Shown here: positions 34,904-46,460 of the stretch, one piece after another | How the letters are laid out: each line of letters starts with the position of its first letter | Position numbering within the stretch: the stretch's first letter is position 1 | DNA from: Phlebiopsis flavidoalba | Lineage: Eukaryota; Basidiomycota; Agaricomycetes; Polyporales; Phanerochaetaceae | Length of the DNA: 64,000 bases | Direction: 5' to 3' | Assembly: GCA_035772785.1 (NCBI GenBank) | Contig: JAOCPU010000001.1 | Location: forward strand, 124,001 to 188,000 | The notes under the pieces: model-generated | Databases searched by the model: none | What the model saw: only the letters and a program-made list of their open reading frames with translations | What the model was told of the DNA's origin: nothing | Position numbers and translations under genes: made by a program

Positions 34904-37900
34904 TTACCTTTTGTCCCGCTCCAATCGTGTTGTATCCCATCCACGGCCGTCGTACGGATCGACGGTCATAAGAGCCACTTTCCGCCGCAGCAGTCCACCC
35001 GACAGAGCCGTGCTGTGCGCGTCGCGAGACGCAAGCCACGGCGCGCTTGCGAGGCCGTTCCCGTCGTTCCAGACCGGCATACGATACATGTAACTCGTCG
35101 TACTGTCGAGGTGCCCATGCGCATCGCGGTTTTCTTGATTGGTGCGTGTCGTTGGCTGTGCCGGATACACGGGGAGACTTTTCGAAAGCACGCAGTCAGA
35201 GTTGAACCTGGGAGGGGACGGTTGCGACATGAGGGGCGCATGAATTCCGTACTCGTGTGGCTTGAGACGTTTCCGAAGCATTCGAATATTCTTTCGTTGT
35301 TTCGAGGTCTGATATAGTCCATCTGGTATATTCGATGTTCGAAGAACGTCTGTAGAATTCGGATTAGTCATGGCATCAACAAATGCACTAAGAGGGTCAC
35401 CTTGCCACCCTGATGTCATCCCTCTGCTAGTGTTGCGGTACGTATTGGTGGTTGTAAGGACTACCGATCTGTCACAGCACATGCAATTTGTGGGTGATAG
35501 TCCGAAGCACCGATGTTGCTTGTGCCAAAAGGCATGAAGTCAAAACACAGATGTGACGAACACCAAGATATTGCTTACCCAGAGAAAACCGGTCCGTCTG
35601 TGTCCAAAAGAGTGTGGCCCTTGTTGAGTAGAATAGGGGCTACCGGAAATCGCCATTGAATCGCCTTGACAAAACTTTGGTCGATGGTGAGAGGCGGTAC
35701 CGCCGTTGTATACCGAGAAGCAGACAGTATTCAAAGAGATCTATGATATTCGGACGACCTCAGCTCTCGAAAATCAGAGTGATGCACCCAACGGTCTGTA
35801 CCTCCTGCAACCTCGAGTGCGGGATATGTCGTTTCCACATGGTGCACCGTATGTCTACGACCGTGGTATGACACCATCATAGCTCGTACTGATAAATCAC
35901 TGTAGGGCTGTCTCGTAGTCACGTCGCCTTCAGCCGAGTTGTGCGTGGGGCGCGCGTACCAAGCCAGAGAACGAATGGCAGATTGATGCGCGTTCAAGAA
36001 GTGCGTAGGCGCCATGTCTGGTGCATATTGAGCATATTGTCAATCGAATTCTATTCAATGTACCTACCAGTTGCCAAAATATCGGAATACTGTTGTATAC
36101 AGCAATTGTTTCTAGCGGTATGGTTTACGAAGAAATATGTGAGTTTGCCTTTGAATTACACCAACCGTTAGTACAACCAGCCAATGGCGACAGACACTCG
36201 CTATTGTTCGCCCGAGTGCCGAAGCTTGCGGGTCCAACATCCTGTCTCTGGTGAAAAAAGAAGATTGATCTCGTACCCATTGAGCTAGGCTCGGTCAGTA
36301 TATCTTCGACTGCGATTTGGATATGAGCAGTTTGGTGTGTGTTTAGGGGAATTGCGTACTACGCATGCACGAAAACAGGCTGGATAGCTAGGACATATAC
36401 TTCGGAGTATTGGTGCGACATCAACCAGGATTGTAGGCGACGGGCATATACAGCCAGCAATGAGCCATCGCAGAACTCGTCCTTTCCCGGCAAGTAGCCC
36501 CAATTTCCGTGTTGAGGATATGACGGACGGAAGAGAAACTTTCGAATATGTAATTAGCGGCTTGCACTCCGAGAGATTCCCCAAAGACAACTCCACCTTG
36601 AAGTTGAGTCATTACGAGGAGGCAGCAGGAACCCATGACATCACTTCAAACAGTGCGCGAGGGGCCGGATTAGTCCGACACACACAACAATTTCACAGCG
36701 CATATGCCCCAGGGTCTTCGACTCTTGAGCTCTCGTCCACGAGCAGCAGCATCGTTCTGCAACGCAGAATTGAGATTAGAAACCATATTTGGATACATGC
36801 CGGTTTTGCGTCCTCTGGAAACCTACAGTCGGAGCTATGATCATTGAGAGAGACAGCAGAAGGGGGCCCCTAGCTGGCTGCAGGTATACTGGTACTGTTG
36901 CTGTGCAAAACTATAGCTTCAGTTGGTGAGAGCCGGCTGACACAAATCGACGGCCATAATCACCCTGCCGGTCATTGCCGGGGTGATAGTGGACACCAAG
37001 GTCAATTGCCTACACTGGTGCTTCCTGCGCGGAAGCCACATGTGATATGTCTTCTGGGAAATACTTGTCTACAACAGGGCTATGAGCGACGGAGTGTTGG
37101 AAATCTGCTGCGGGCACTCAACTCATGTTGATTGTATCGAAAGCTTTGACATCCATCTGCTCTTGTTGACCGAAGTGGCCGAACGACAAACTCGTATAAC
37201 ACCTTTCGGGAGATAAGGCTGGGCTTCTCTGACAAGTCAAGTCGGTTCAGCTGTGAAGACATGAGCGAAAGTTCGTACTCTGCGCTGAGCACACCGTCGA
37301 GGGGGTAACCTTGACACCACGATGCACTCTTGGCCTGCGAGCCTTTTCATCTGGCTTATTAATTTGAGCGCTGCCTCACTGTAGCACGCACGGTCCTCCA
37401 GCAACTCCCAGAGCGGTCCTCTCCCGACGTTGTGAGCGTCCAGGCCTTGGGCAGTCTGTTCAACACATCGCCTACGCAAAATGGTTTGTAGGTATCACTG
37501 TGGGGTTTGAAATGGCAGAGGGGCGCGATACTAGGCGTTCTACCTGAACAGCAGTCGGAGGAGCATAGAGAGGTACAGCTCGATGTCTGTGGTGCGAACT
37601 AGGAGGATGACAAGGGACTGTTTGACACGCGGAGATGCCAGGGGCCAGGGAGACGTTCTTTCTTGCAGCCTTTTTCGGAGCTCGATATATTGGTTGTGCG
37701 GCAACGACATATCCCTCGTTTTCCGAAGTGTTTGCCACTGACATGGCATCGTCCTCGTCGGCGACCATTGCGTCTTCGTCTAGCTCGTCGTCGTCTTCTG
37801 CGTCTTCTCCGGCGTGCTCTGGGGCCTGCTCTGGAGAGAAGTCGCTTCCGCTTCCCTCGTCTTCAAATATTCGCTGGTGGTTTAGAAGGGCCAGCGCCAT

Positions 37901-37930
37901 CTTCGTCTTCGTAATGGAAGAGAGCCGCAT
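34904..37930 (-). CDS. TFIIIC WD40 subunit (Tfc6/Sfc6-like)
   Basis: This is probably the WD40 subunit of TFIIIC, which binds tRNA-gene internal promoters for RNA polymerase III. The N-terminus (37930-37650) is highly acidic (EDAEDDDELDEDAMVADEDD), then a basic stretch APKKAARKNVSLAPGI. Next are HHRHRAVPLYAPPTAVQVER, NVGRGPLWELLEDRACYSEA, RRPRVHRGVKV and AEYELSLMS. The propeller part includes ETGCWT, AIGCTNG (near 36190) and AHQSAIRSLAW (near 35985). It continues with SPYSTQQ and ASDYHPQIACAVTD, with TTNTYRNTSRG near 35430. The C-terminus contains KPHEYGIHAPLMSQPSPPRF. The assignment rests on the order of these blocks as I remember them from fungal homologs; a different WD40 protein is possible. 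Frames are broken in several places. Confidence 0.55.
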
Positions 37931-37999
37931 AATTGGGCCCGAGAGGCGCGTTGTCTAAGCGTGCGTGGCATGACGCGGCGTGTACCACGTCGTTAAAAG

Positions 38000-38492
38000 A
38001 CTAGAGATGCGCTGTTAAATGTTTTAAATACGTCCATAATTTGTCGGCAGTTTTTCACCGGTGACTTACACGTTGACGAGTGCCCCTCGAATTCCTCTCA
38101 ACGCGATGAGTTTGCTGAACTTGGTTTACAGTCGCTGATTCGGCAAACACCGTGTTGGCGTTTGACGCCACGAGACGCGCGCTTCTCGGGTTTCGGCCAT
38201 CCACCCACAACCGAGAGCATGGGATTCGCAATGCCGTCACGGAATTCAGCATCGAGTTTAAGTCGTAAGTACTGCGACTTGCGTTGATCTTACCAGAAGC
38301 AACGACCACAACAGCCCGATAGACGGAACGAGATCCTTATTTGTGTCTATCACCCACTCTGTGTTTGATTCACAATTCAAAGATTCCCTCTGCAACGTAG
38401 CCTTCCCCAAGGGATTTGTCGCTTACGTTACCCCAAGTGAGTTAGCTCTTTCTTTCCTTGATCTTCCATGTATAAATCCTCTAGATGTATGA
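38000..38492 (+). CDS. Unidentified small gene or 3' exon set
   Basis: A coding-like series of plus-strand segments that I cannot name. It runs DECPSNSSQRDEFAELGLQ, VADSANTVLAFDATRRALLG, FRPSTHNREHGIRNAVTEF, SIEFKS, then after a putative 32-nt intron (38265-38296) SNDHNSPIDGTRSLFVSITH, SVFDSQFKDSLCNVAFPKG and FVAYVTP. A canonical intron (38436-38484, GTGAGT...CTAG) follows, after which the frame reads NV and stops at TGA 38490-38492. One base is probably missing near 38134. The start is not found; 38000 is arbitrary. The stop overlaps the ATG I chose for the next gene. Confidence 0.4.
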
Positions 38493-39968
38493 CTGTACAA
38501 AGGCTCTGGTCGTAAGACAGTCGCCTCCCGGACGGAAGCCATTGTTCCATGATGCAATCATCGAGTCCCAGGCCGTACCTCAGTTAAAACCAGGACAGGT
38601 TTTAGTGAAGATGAACGCTGTGGCATTTAATCATCGAGATGTGAGTATTCGGTCGATCTCATAAGGTCATGCGTTATTATTCTATCTAATCGGAAACTTA
38701 ATGGCAGCTTTGGATAAGAAAAGGCCAATATCCTGGGATTGCTTTCGGAAGTACCTTCGGTGCCGACGGCGCAGGTATAGACATGACGTTTCTGCTTAGC
38801 AGATAATCTCAAACTTTGGTCTAAACATATATATATAGGTGTCGTTGTGGCTGCTGCTGCCCGAGGCGATCCGCTGCTCGACAAACGCGTATTTCTCACG
38901 CCTATGCGCGGCTGGGAGAAAAGCCCGAACGCACCTGCACAGAGTCGCCCAAGTAAGCATTCAATGTAGAAAGAAAGCACAGCTTTCTAACATGGTCAAT
39001 AGGTTTGCAATCTTGGGAGGAGGGGCGTTGTTCCACTTGGTACATTCAGTCAATACGTTGCGGTGGAGAGGGACCAAGTCATTGCTTCACCCGGAGCACT
39101 TGGACGATGTCCAAGTGGCCGCCTGGCCACTGGGTGCTGTCACACTGCGTGGAGGTGAGTTTCGTTTGCATGCAATCCTCGCGGCTGGAAGACTTGTGTT
39201 CACATTTTCTAGAGCGACTATGGTCAATGGTCAGGTCAAGAAGGGTGACAATGTTTTGATCACGGGCATTGGAGGCGGGGTCGCACTCATCGCACTACAG
39301 CTCTGCCTTGCAGCTGGCGCGAACGTGTATGTTTCTTCTGGTAGCGAGGATAAGCTCCAGAAAGCCTTCACGTTAGGGGTCAAGAAGGGCGGCGTGAACT
39401 ACAAGAGCAAAGATTGGCCGATACAGCTGGGAAAAGTGCTTGTTTCACCACGGTGGCAAAGGTGCTCAGCTTGACGTTGTTGTTATCGACTCTGGTGGAG
39501 GAGATTTAATGGGTTCAGGTGGGCAAGCTTCTCAAAGCAGGCGGGAAGGTCGTCGTTTACGGAATGTGAGTGGAGGTTACATGTCTTGTGTATAACTGCT
39601 AACGAAAGCAACATAGGACTGCGGCCCCCAAAATCACCTTTTCCATGAGAGAAGTTTCTGAAGAAATCAACGCCTCATTGGTAGGCCCTATCATCCTCCT
39701 GAATGCCATTCTCTCACCGTTTACTGTAGGTTCAACCATGGGATCCTCATCAGGACCTTATCGACGCTACAGAATTTTTTGAACAAGTATCGAATTGTTC
39801 CTGTTTGTCTCGCAAATTCTAGACGGCCTTGAGAGCGCCGAGGAAGGGTTTCCAATCCTAGCGAGGGGAGATCAATTCGGTAAAGTTGTCATTCGCGTGA
39901 GACATGATGACGTGCAAAGATCAGTAGCAAACTTTGAGGATCCTACACGCTGGAACTTCTGTCAGTAG
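38485..39968 (+). CDS. MDR-type (zinc-binding family) NAD(P)H oxidoreductase
   Basis: This is a medium-chain dehydrogenase/reductase, close to fungal quinone-oxidoreductase-like or YogA-like proteins. It reads ALVVRQSPPGRKP, QLKPGQVLVKMNAVAFNHRD, WIRKGQYPGIAFGSTFGADG, VFLTPMRGWEKSPNAP, a frame-shifted FSQYVAVERDQVIASPEHL, VQVAAWPLGAVTLWRA, then the nucleotide-binding fold DNVLITGIGGGVALIALQLC and AAGANVYVSSGSEDK. Later blocks are LDVVVIDSGGGD, LLKAGGKVVVYGM, APKITFSMREV, GSTMGSS and GDQFGKVVIRV. I do not see the cysteines of the structural zinc site, so it is probably zinc-independent like quinone reductases. Introns near 38650-38830 and 38950-39000 are short. The family usually ends close to KVVIRV; here the frame runs on to a TAG at 39966. 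Confidence 0.85.
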
Positions 39969-40322
39969 CAATCTATACACTGTGTGTCCGAAATGCTTGC
40001 GTCGGCGCCGCGGAGGCGGATGTTGACAGAGAGCGCGCGTAGACGCCTGTGACGAACCGTGACTCACATCCGCAGAGCCGAGGAGTCGTAATTAGGCTGG
40101 AGAGAGAGTGGACTTGATGTAGGACTACAACCATCTTCGCCGACTCCGACCTGATTATCCTCCTCTTTGCCCCGAGCAGCGTTGAACGCGCCGAGCTCGA
40201 CGTCCAAGGCCCGCTGCGCACCATTGACTCCCGCGGAGACGTAATCGAGCGCAGCGCCCCGAGCTCATTTCCGGTTGAAGCGAGGGTTCTCCCTCTACAC
40301 TCGAACCACCACCGTTCAGACA
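39969..40322. other. Spacer with no gene seen
   Basis: About 350 bp between the MDR oxidoreductase and the choline-transporter-like gene. The minus-strand frame crossing it (39973-40461) looks like a chance frame opposite the transporter's first exon. Confidence 0.4.
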
Positions 40323-43139
40323 ATGACTGCCTCGTATCGCTGCGTACGCATCGCAGTTCTTGAAACAGGCAACAGAATCCAGAGATGCTGAGTCTGTCTA
40401 TCGTCACAGCTCTATTCTTCTCCTTCACCTCTGACGGCGGCTCTCGTGCGGGACACCCCACATATGCCGATCTCGACGACCTGGATGACCCACACCTCCG
40501 CGCAGCGCGAGAGCATGAGAGCAGAGTACACCATCCGTCGACATGTATGCGACACGAAGAAGAGGACGATGATCCATATCTGCGGCTAGAGAGGGAGGAA
40601 GCCGAGGGGCATCATCGCGTCAACCACAACATTCCGGACGTCTGTTTGGACGCATTCTTGAAGCCAGGAAGCAGCAAGGCGTGGAACGAGTTGCGCATGC
40701 GTCGCCGCTGCGTTCGCGCCTCTCCCTCGGGGCATCTGAGTCGTCACTTGACTCACGCCCGCCTCCACCAGTAAGCGCAACAACTCAGCCCACCATTTAT
40801 CTCCACCGCCACCGCAACATCCGCTGCCCCTTCCCCACGCGTTTCAAGTCAGTGCCCCGCCCACCGCCCCGGGCGCCCAGGGTGGCGTCAGCCCTTCCTT
40901 GACGGCAATCATTGTGCCTCGAGACGGCCAAAACGCGGCCTGTCGATGTCTTCTCCCTCCCAGACACCCCGCGTTTATCCCAAGAGGTATCGTGCGGAAG
41001 TACAATGATTCCGTCCTCGACGACGGGCTTGATTGGTGATTAGTGCACGGGCCGTGGGGGTCTGCTACTTTTGTTCTTTACTCATACTGTTCCTCGTTAG
41101 AAGGCCTTCGAAGAAGGACCCACATGGCGCCATTCTCCCCTTTATACCACCTTACTACATACCGTACCGCTAACGACCATCCTCATTGTCCTACGAGTGC
41201 TGCCGTTTCATACGCTCACATATATTCCTACTCCGGATATTTGTGAAACCTGCTATGATTGCCACTTCGGTATTTATTACAGCAACGCTATTCATTTCTG
41301 CTCTCTGGGTCGTTCATAGGGAGTTTCCATGTGGGGACGGTGAGAAGGAGCACAACTTGGGGCGAGACAGTTGGGTGAGTAATCTGTATACTTCACGTCC
41401 AGTACCTTGCTGATATTTCTAGTCTTGCGACTTTTCGACCCTGATACCTCTGTGTGTCTCCCTTCTCACAGCACGGCGGTTGCTAAACCTTCCTCGCGAA
41501 TTTTTTTCACAACCGCATTCCTCCCTCCTAAACCTCACCACTCGCATTCTCATGGCCAACCCAATTCTTGCTCGCGCTGTCGCCGGCAGTCCTCCTTGTA
41601 GAACTGATAGCGTCATTGCCGTTTGTCACTCTGGCATTCAGACTTCTTCTCGGTGGGCTACGCACAAACTCGCTCAGTAAAACCCACGGGCTCGGGTTAG
41701 TGGCATGTCTTACGCACTTGGGCGAACTGGCCCCCCCCCACCCCCCTTCGCCAGCGGCGACGCATCTGTGTTATGGTTATGGACCCTGGGTGGGTTTGGA
41801 CGGGGTTGGGCACTTTAGATAGGCTTGTTACGCGTAACATGTGCTAGGGTGTCATCGCGATCCTGGTATTTCTCCGAGTATCGTTGTGCGCACCAAGTAT
41901 GTGTGCATTGATCAGTGATCCTGAACCGAGTGAATTGCAGATACAGGCGCTCCCACCTCCGTCCACCATAGTTTCAGACGCACACCATCGTGCATGCCAC
42001 TCTTGCTATTTCGTTGGAACCACCAACCCGTTCGTTGGGTTCCACATTAGCGCTGTTCGCATTGATACTTGCCGCAATCGCAGTTTTCTACCCGAGGACT
42101 TGTGTGTCTCGGATTGCGAGCTACTCTGCCCGCATAGCCTACCGCCATATATGCGGTTTCGTGATCAATTGGCGCGTCCATGGCTGTCGGCTATATGGAA
42201 GGTGTCACGAACACGCTCAGCACGTCATGCTTTTTCTGGTAGTACGTGGGTCCCTCACTTGGTGGATCCGTTTTTCCCAAGTGCTAGGCGGTCGCGTGCG
42301 CTCACAGGTGCACTTGAGAGTTCGACCTTGACGAGGTATCGCCAGAAGTTCAAGACTGAACGTGAGTGCTGTATCCTTTGCCCGTTCGACTGTCATTGCT
42401 CAATGCTTTCCCGTTAGCTCCCCTCACTATGCTCACTGTTGCGCCACTGACGCTGACATTCCCATTCTCGTTGACGACATATCTATTTGTGGCGCATACT
42501 TTGGGCGCACCAGATCAAGCTCTGTCTGCAGCCGGTCCTTGCGGGCATAGCATCACGGCGCTCGTTGGATTATTCTGCGTTGGCTTGATCAAGGACACCG
42601 CGGATACTCTGTACATGTGCTACTGTATGACAAGGATGTCGGTGCGCGGCATCAAGCCGAAGTGTTTGCTGCTGTACGTCGAATCTTCTATCTATCCAGC
42701 TCCCCACTGACTTACTTGGGCTAGTTCGAGTAACGACTCTCCCAGGCGGAACACCAGCCAGTACAAAGCCGTCTCCGCGGAGCCTCAGCCACCGCTGAGA
42801 CAACCAGCCCCGCAACCCAGCCGCGCCTACCACATCACCTTTCACCCAGGCCCCCATACCGCCGCCCCAGTTTGGCATTGGGAAGCAACGGCGCATGTCG
42901 CGCCTTGAGCCACCCGCGCGGGAGGACTCGCCCGACCCATTCACACAGCCCACCGCCTCAGACCCGCGGACACCCTTCTCGCCCTGAATCGTCGCCCGAT
43001 GTTCGCCAGGGGCACGTCGCGCAACTGCTGGAAGAAAGCGAGCATGTGCCGTCCATTTCGTTGCATCAGCCACCGCGGCGGGGAGAGCGAGGATGAAGCG
43101 GACGAGTCGCAGCTTTTCCCAGGGTCGGACTTATTCTAG
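40323..43139 (+). CDS. Choline-transporter-like (CTL/Pns1) membrane protein
   Basis: This multi-helix plasma-membrane protein belongs to the CTL/SLC44 family; the fungal member is called Pns1 and its substrate is not settled. The soluble N-terminus reads MTAS, AAYASQFLKQATESRDAESV, SFTSDGGSRAGHPTYADLDD, with His/Glu-rich stretches and a Pro/Ser-rich part to about 40990. Membrane helices follow: VSYAHIFLLRIFVKPAMIAT, SVFI..LFISALW, RILMANPILALSPAVLLVEL, IASLPFVTLAFRLLL. The conserved C-terminal half has HICGFVINW, EGVTNTLS, LTMLTVAPLTLTFPFS, HSITALVGLFCVGLIKDTAD and TLYMCYC. The tail is polar, with QYKAVSAEPQP and acidic EDEADESQLFPGSDLF, ending in TAG at 43137. Introns are short. Frame breaks are common but no domain is missing. 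The start depends on a frame change at about 40335. Confidence 0.82.
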
Positions 43140-44108
43140 TCCTTCTCGGTCTCGTTTTTATGGTCATAATGTGCCTTGTCTCTTGCGTCCTACGCTATGT
43201 GTGAACTCTTGTTTGTTTTTTGTGGCTATCATGGTTGTTCGTGACATTACTGTAGAGTCTGCGGTTGGTCTGCGGGACGAGGGCTTCATGAGCCCGGTCC
43301 TGCACCGTGTCCTACTTTACTCTCGATATCCTTGTATTTTGTTGTACATAATATACTACTTCGGTCTTTATGTCTGAATTCCTGTATAGAATTTGTGTGC
43401 ATTGCGATTCAAGAATCACTTGAGTCATGTGGTGGTGGGACAAGCACGAGTCGTTCCGTGAAACAGTCCCACTTCAGACTTCGCGCTGAGATCCCCTTGC
43501 TCCCAACCTGCCATTTATCCTCCTGCCTTTCCTTACGATATGCACCACCGCACTGCGCATAGGCTGAAGACCATTCGTTCTACCTCGCTCGTCCATTCAC
43601 GATTCAAGCGTTCGCGATACAGCGTGGTGTGGGAACTAGGACGTGTGCGAGACACCCAGACACACACTTTACATACCACTTGACAACGCCCCAGTGGGTT
43701 GTCTTTGGCCCCCCGCCCAAACGGCTTCGCATCCGAATTGCAGCTATGGAATGCCGACAGTTACTAATGCGGGGAAGAGTATATTTTTGCGACTCTCGAA
43801 GCATTCTATTTCAGCCGGCTCATCGTCGTTTTTTCGTGGTACGCGGCTTTATTCCGTGCCTCACATGTGCAATAGTTTATCATACATAAGATACGTGTCG
43901 ATAATGTCTAGCTTACAGGTCTGTTGAAAAACAGGCTGCTTGGTATGCGAGAATCAGAATGCGGTTGAATAAAAAAATGTGATTGCTGTCGATGGCCATT
44001 AATGCAAAGAAACATATGGGGGGTGATTAGACATTACCGAGAGGTGGTTCAGTCGATGCCCCCTCCACCTAGAATGACCATGGTTTGCGATGCCCAAAAT
44101 CATAGAAA
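43140..44108. other. 3' flanks of two convergent genes
   Basis: About 970 bp between the convergent transporter (plus) and BTB (minus) genes. The first 250 bp are T-rich and 3'-UTR-like. Two overlapping plus frames near 43629-43927 match nothing I know. Confidence 0.35.
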
Positions 44109-45273
44109 TTAGAGAGTCTGCATCCTCGGAGTTAACTCCATCATAAGGCTCTCGAAGGTTATCCTGCCCAAGTCCTCCCAAGACGGTAGACCAAATAACA
44201 ACGGGCAGCTGATCCCACACTTCTTTCTCCCCGCCTCTGCGTCTTCTTCTAATACCCTCATTGCATTCTGGGCAAAAGTTCTTGAACGTCCGCCGCACGC
44301 TAGTGGATCCATATGTCCGTGCCCCCGACTTCGAATGCTTAGCGATGTACATTGAGCCGCTCATCGCGATCCGTCGATTACAGTCATACACGCAAACACG
44401 TAGAACGCGATCAAAGATACGCGGAAGGACGACGATTTTGGCCAGACTTCCGCGTTTGACAGAGCGCAAACGACGCGACAATGTTTATGAAGGGGCACGC
44501 TGGATCTCGGGGCTCGAGGTTGAACGCGTCAATTTCCCGCCACGGCCCTCGACCCCATCGACGATGAAGGCAAAGTCCTCCTGTAACCGCTCGCAACTAG
44601 CGCCCCAGCAAGCGCCGCGCAGAAGCAAGGTACGGGAGCAAGCTTGGCGCGGTCTTAGGCCAGTTGTACTACTCGCAAGGACGACGAGTTGCGATGTGGA
44701 GCCTGAACGGGATGAGCACGGTGAGCGAGACTGTAGATTGTACGCTGTTTCTTGTCCATGGAGGGCGTCATATGCGGGTAGGAGCTCGTTCGGGAAGAGG
44801 GGGTCCAGTATCCGCACCCGACCTCGATTTGCGGAGCCCTGCTCCACCACTTCCGTACTTCGCCGCTGAGCTGCAGCCAGTGCGCTCAGAAAGAATGCGT
44901 CGTCCAAGAGTGTTTGAGGGTAGCTGACAGACAAAGCACATATGAACATGATGGAACACCTGATTACAAGATCGAGCAGACTCACTCCACATCGTGCAGC
45001 GCGCGGTAGAAAGTCAATGAACGTCCTGGGCAGAGTCCCCGCGCGAAGCTGCACGAGCGGAATGCCCTCAAAACTTTCCGCGTCTGCTCGGCTGGGGTAG
45101 GGGTTAAACAAATTTCTAAAAAAGGGGGAAGGGGCCTCGCAAGGATGACCCGAATAAACGCGAAAGAGTGTGCTCTCTCCGCCCTGGAGCACAATTTGTC
45201 CCGTCCTCAAACCAAAGGTCTTCGCATCTCTCCAATCAACAGGAAACCTCCATGGCATCCATGCTTTGATCAC
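44109..45273 (-). CDS. BTB/POZ-domain protein of basidiomycete type
   Basis: BTB domains mediate protein-protein contacts; this lineage-expanded family has no known role. The N-terminal BTB part reads GQIVLQGGESTLFRVYSG, then SPFFRNLFNPYPSRADAESF, EGIPLVQL, and in another frame FYRALHDVE. It continues with YPQTLLDDAFFLSALAAAQR. The C-terminal half is typical of these proteins: a cysteine pair in KNFCPECNEGI, an acidic linker, then VWDQLP and FGLPSWEDLG near 44160-44220, ending MELTPRMQTL at 44109. Two or more frame changes lie in the middle (44300-44900), where an intron starting near 44940 is also likely. The start at 45273 (MIKAWMPWRFPVDWRDA) may be internal, because related proteins have more sequence before the RDA motif. 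Confidence 0.68.
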
Positions 45274-46359
45274 GATTTCAAGTAGTAGGTAGCTTGAGGG
45301 ATTCTGCTAATTAGTGGGTGGTAGTAGCAGATAAGGCGGGGGAGACGCCGTTAGGTCTTAGACTATGAGGTCTTGAGGAATTTCATGTGGGGCTGCGACT
45401 TGCCCTCTCTCGACGAGGTATCTATTCATTAGGATGCAGTCAAAACAGGATGTTGGTCAAAGGATTGCCCCATCCTACATAGGGAGCTCGTTGGGCAGAG
45501 TGGGTGTGGCGGAGGTGATTTCGGTGAGCGACCCATACGGGGCGGTCATTGCTAATTATGAGGCCGTCTTCAAAAGCATTGTTATTCACATCATTCTCAC
45601 GGTCAGCACTTCCAATTGCAACGCTTCGTCAACTAAGTTTGATCAGATGTAAGACACCTCATAAAGCCAAAGACCACATAGTAAGAAGGTATTGGCTACT
45701 CAAATGCCTCGGATCATCAAATATATCCCACAAGAGGACCTCCAACACCCGTGTAGGTAACAAGGATGCGGAGCGGGTTAGCGGGAGAATTATTCAAAGC
45801 GGGCGAAAGATGGTAGCACGAAGGGCATGAGCTACTTAGAGGGAAAACGGATCAATGAAAGTAGGAGTCACGGTTGTGTCGATTGGCTCCCCGACAAGAA
45901 GCTGAGCGGTATATATACGTACATTGAGATGGGCGGCTCTACGCACGCTCGCAGGTCATGAGATGATCTGTCAAATTGTAGAACTGTATTGTGGTGAAGT
46001 TTCTATTGCGGACCCGCCATAAATTTACATCAAATGAAATCAATCCCCGGAAAAACCAGGGGGAAGACGTGTTGATATAGAGTAGACAGGTACTCATTCA
46101 AACTGTAACTGAGCGTGAAGCAGGGGTATATTGAGCAGCCTTCGATTCGATAGTGTTGATGCAATGAGCCGACCGCTTCGTAACTCGTATTCGTTGGAAA
46201 GTTCAGGATACGCATAGAAGGGAATGCACATGCAAATATATATCGCACTAATAGCATCGTGTATTCAAGTGAAGCTTCGCAGAATGCACACAGTCGGAAG
46301 ACGAAGACTTGTTTACACTTCGAAAGCTCTATATTGGTAACGCTCATAGCTACTCTCAA
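45274..46359. other. Intergenic region upstream of tRNA-Ile
   Basis: About 1.1 kb with no recognised gene. Frames at 45434-45652 (plus) and 46030-46359 (minus) look like chance. A TATATATA stretch is at about 45910-45917. Confidence 0.35.
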
Positions 46360-46433
46360 GGCCGACTAGCTCAGTTGGTTAGAGCGTCGTACTAATAATG
46401 CGAAAGGTCGTCAGTTCAATCCTGGCGTTGGCC
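46360..46433 (+). tRNA. tRNA-Ile (anticodon AAT)
   Basis: The 74-nt sequence folds as a cloverleaf. The acceptor stem is GGCCGAC with GTTGGCC, and the D arm is GCTC...GAGC with loop AGTTGGTTA. The anticodon stem is TCGTA/TGCGA with loop CTAATAA (anticodon AAT, read as inosine-AU). The T arm is GTCAG-TTCAATC-CTGGC. There is no intron. The variable region AAGGTC has six bases where five (AGGTC) are usual; an extra A in the AAA at 46403-46405 would fit the one-base insertions seen in the nearby protein genes. A T-run follows directly. Confidence 0.9.
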
Positions 46434-46434
46434 A

Positions 46435-46441
46435 TTTTTTT
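46435..46441 (+). terminator. RNA polymerase III terminator of tRNA-Ile
   Basis: Seven T residues start two bases after the tRNA, the usual polymerase III stop signal. Confidence 0.8.
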
Positions 46442-46460
46442 ACCCATGCGGGGAGTCAAC

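Noticed and set aside
39973..40461. Minus-strand 162-codon frame
   Set aside because: It overlaps the first exon of the choline-transporter-like gene and shows no domain.
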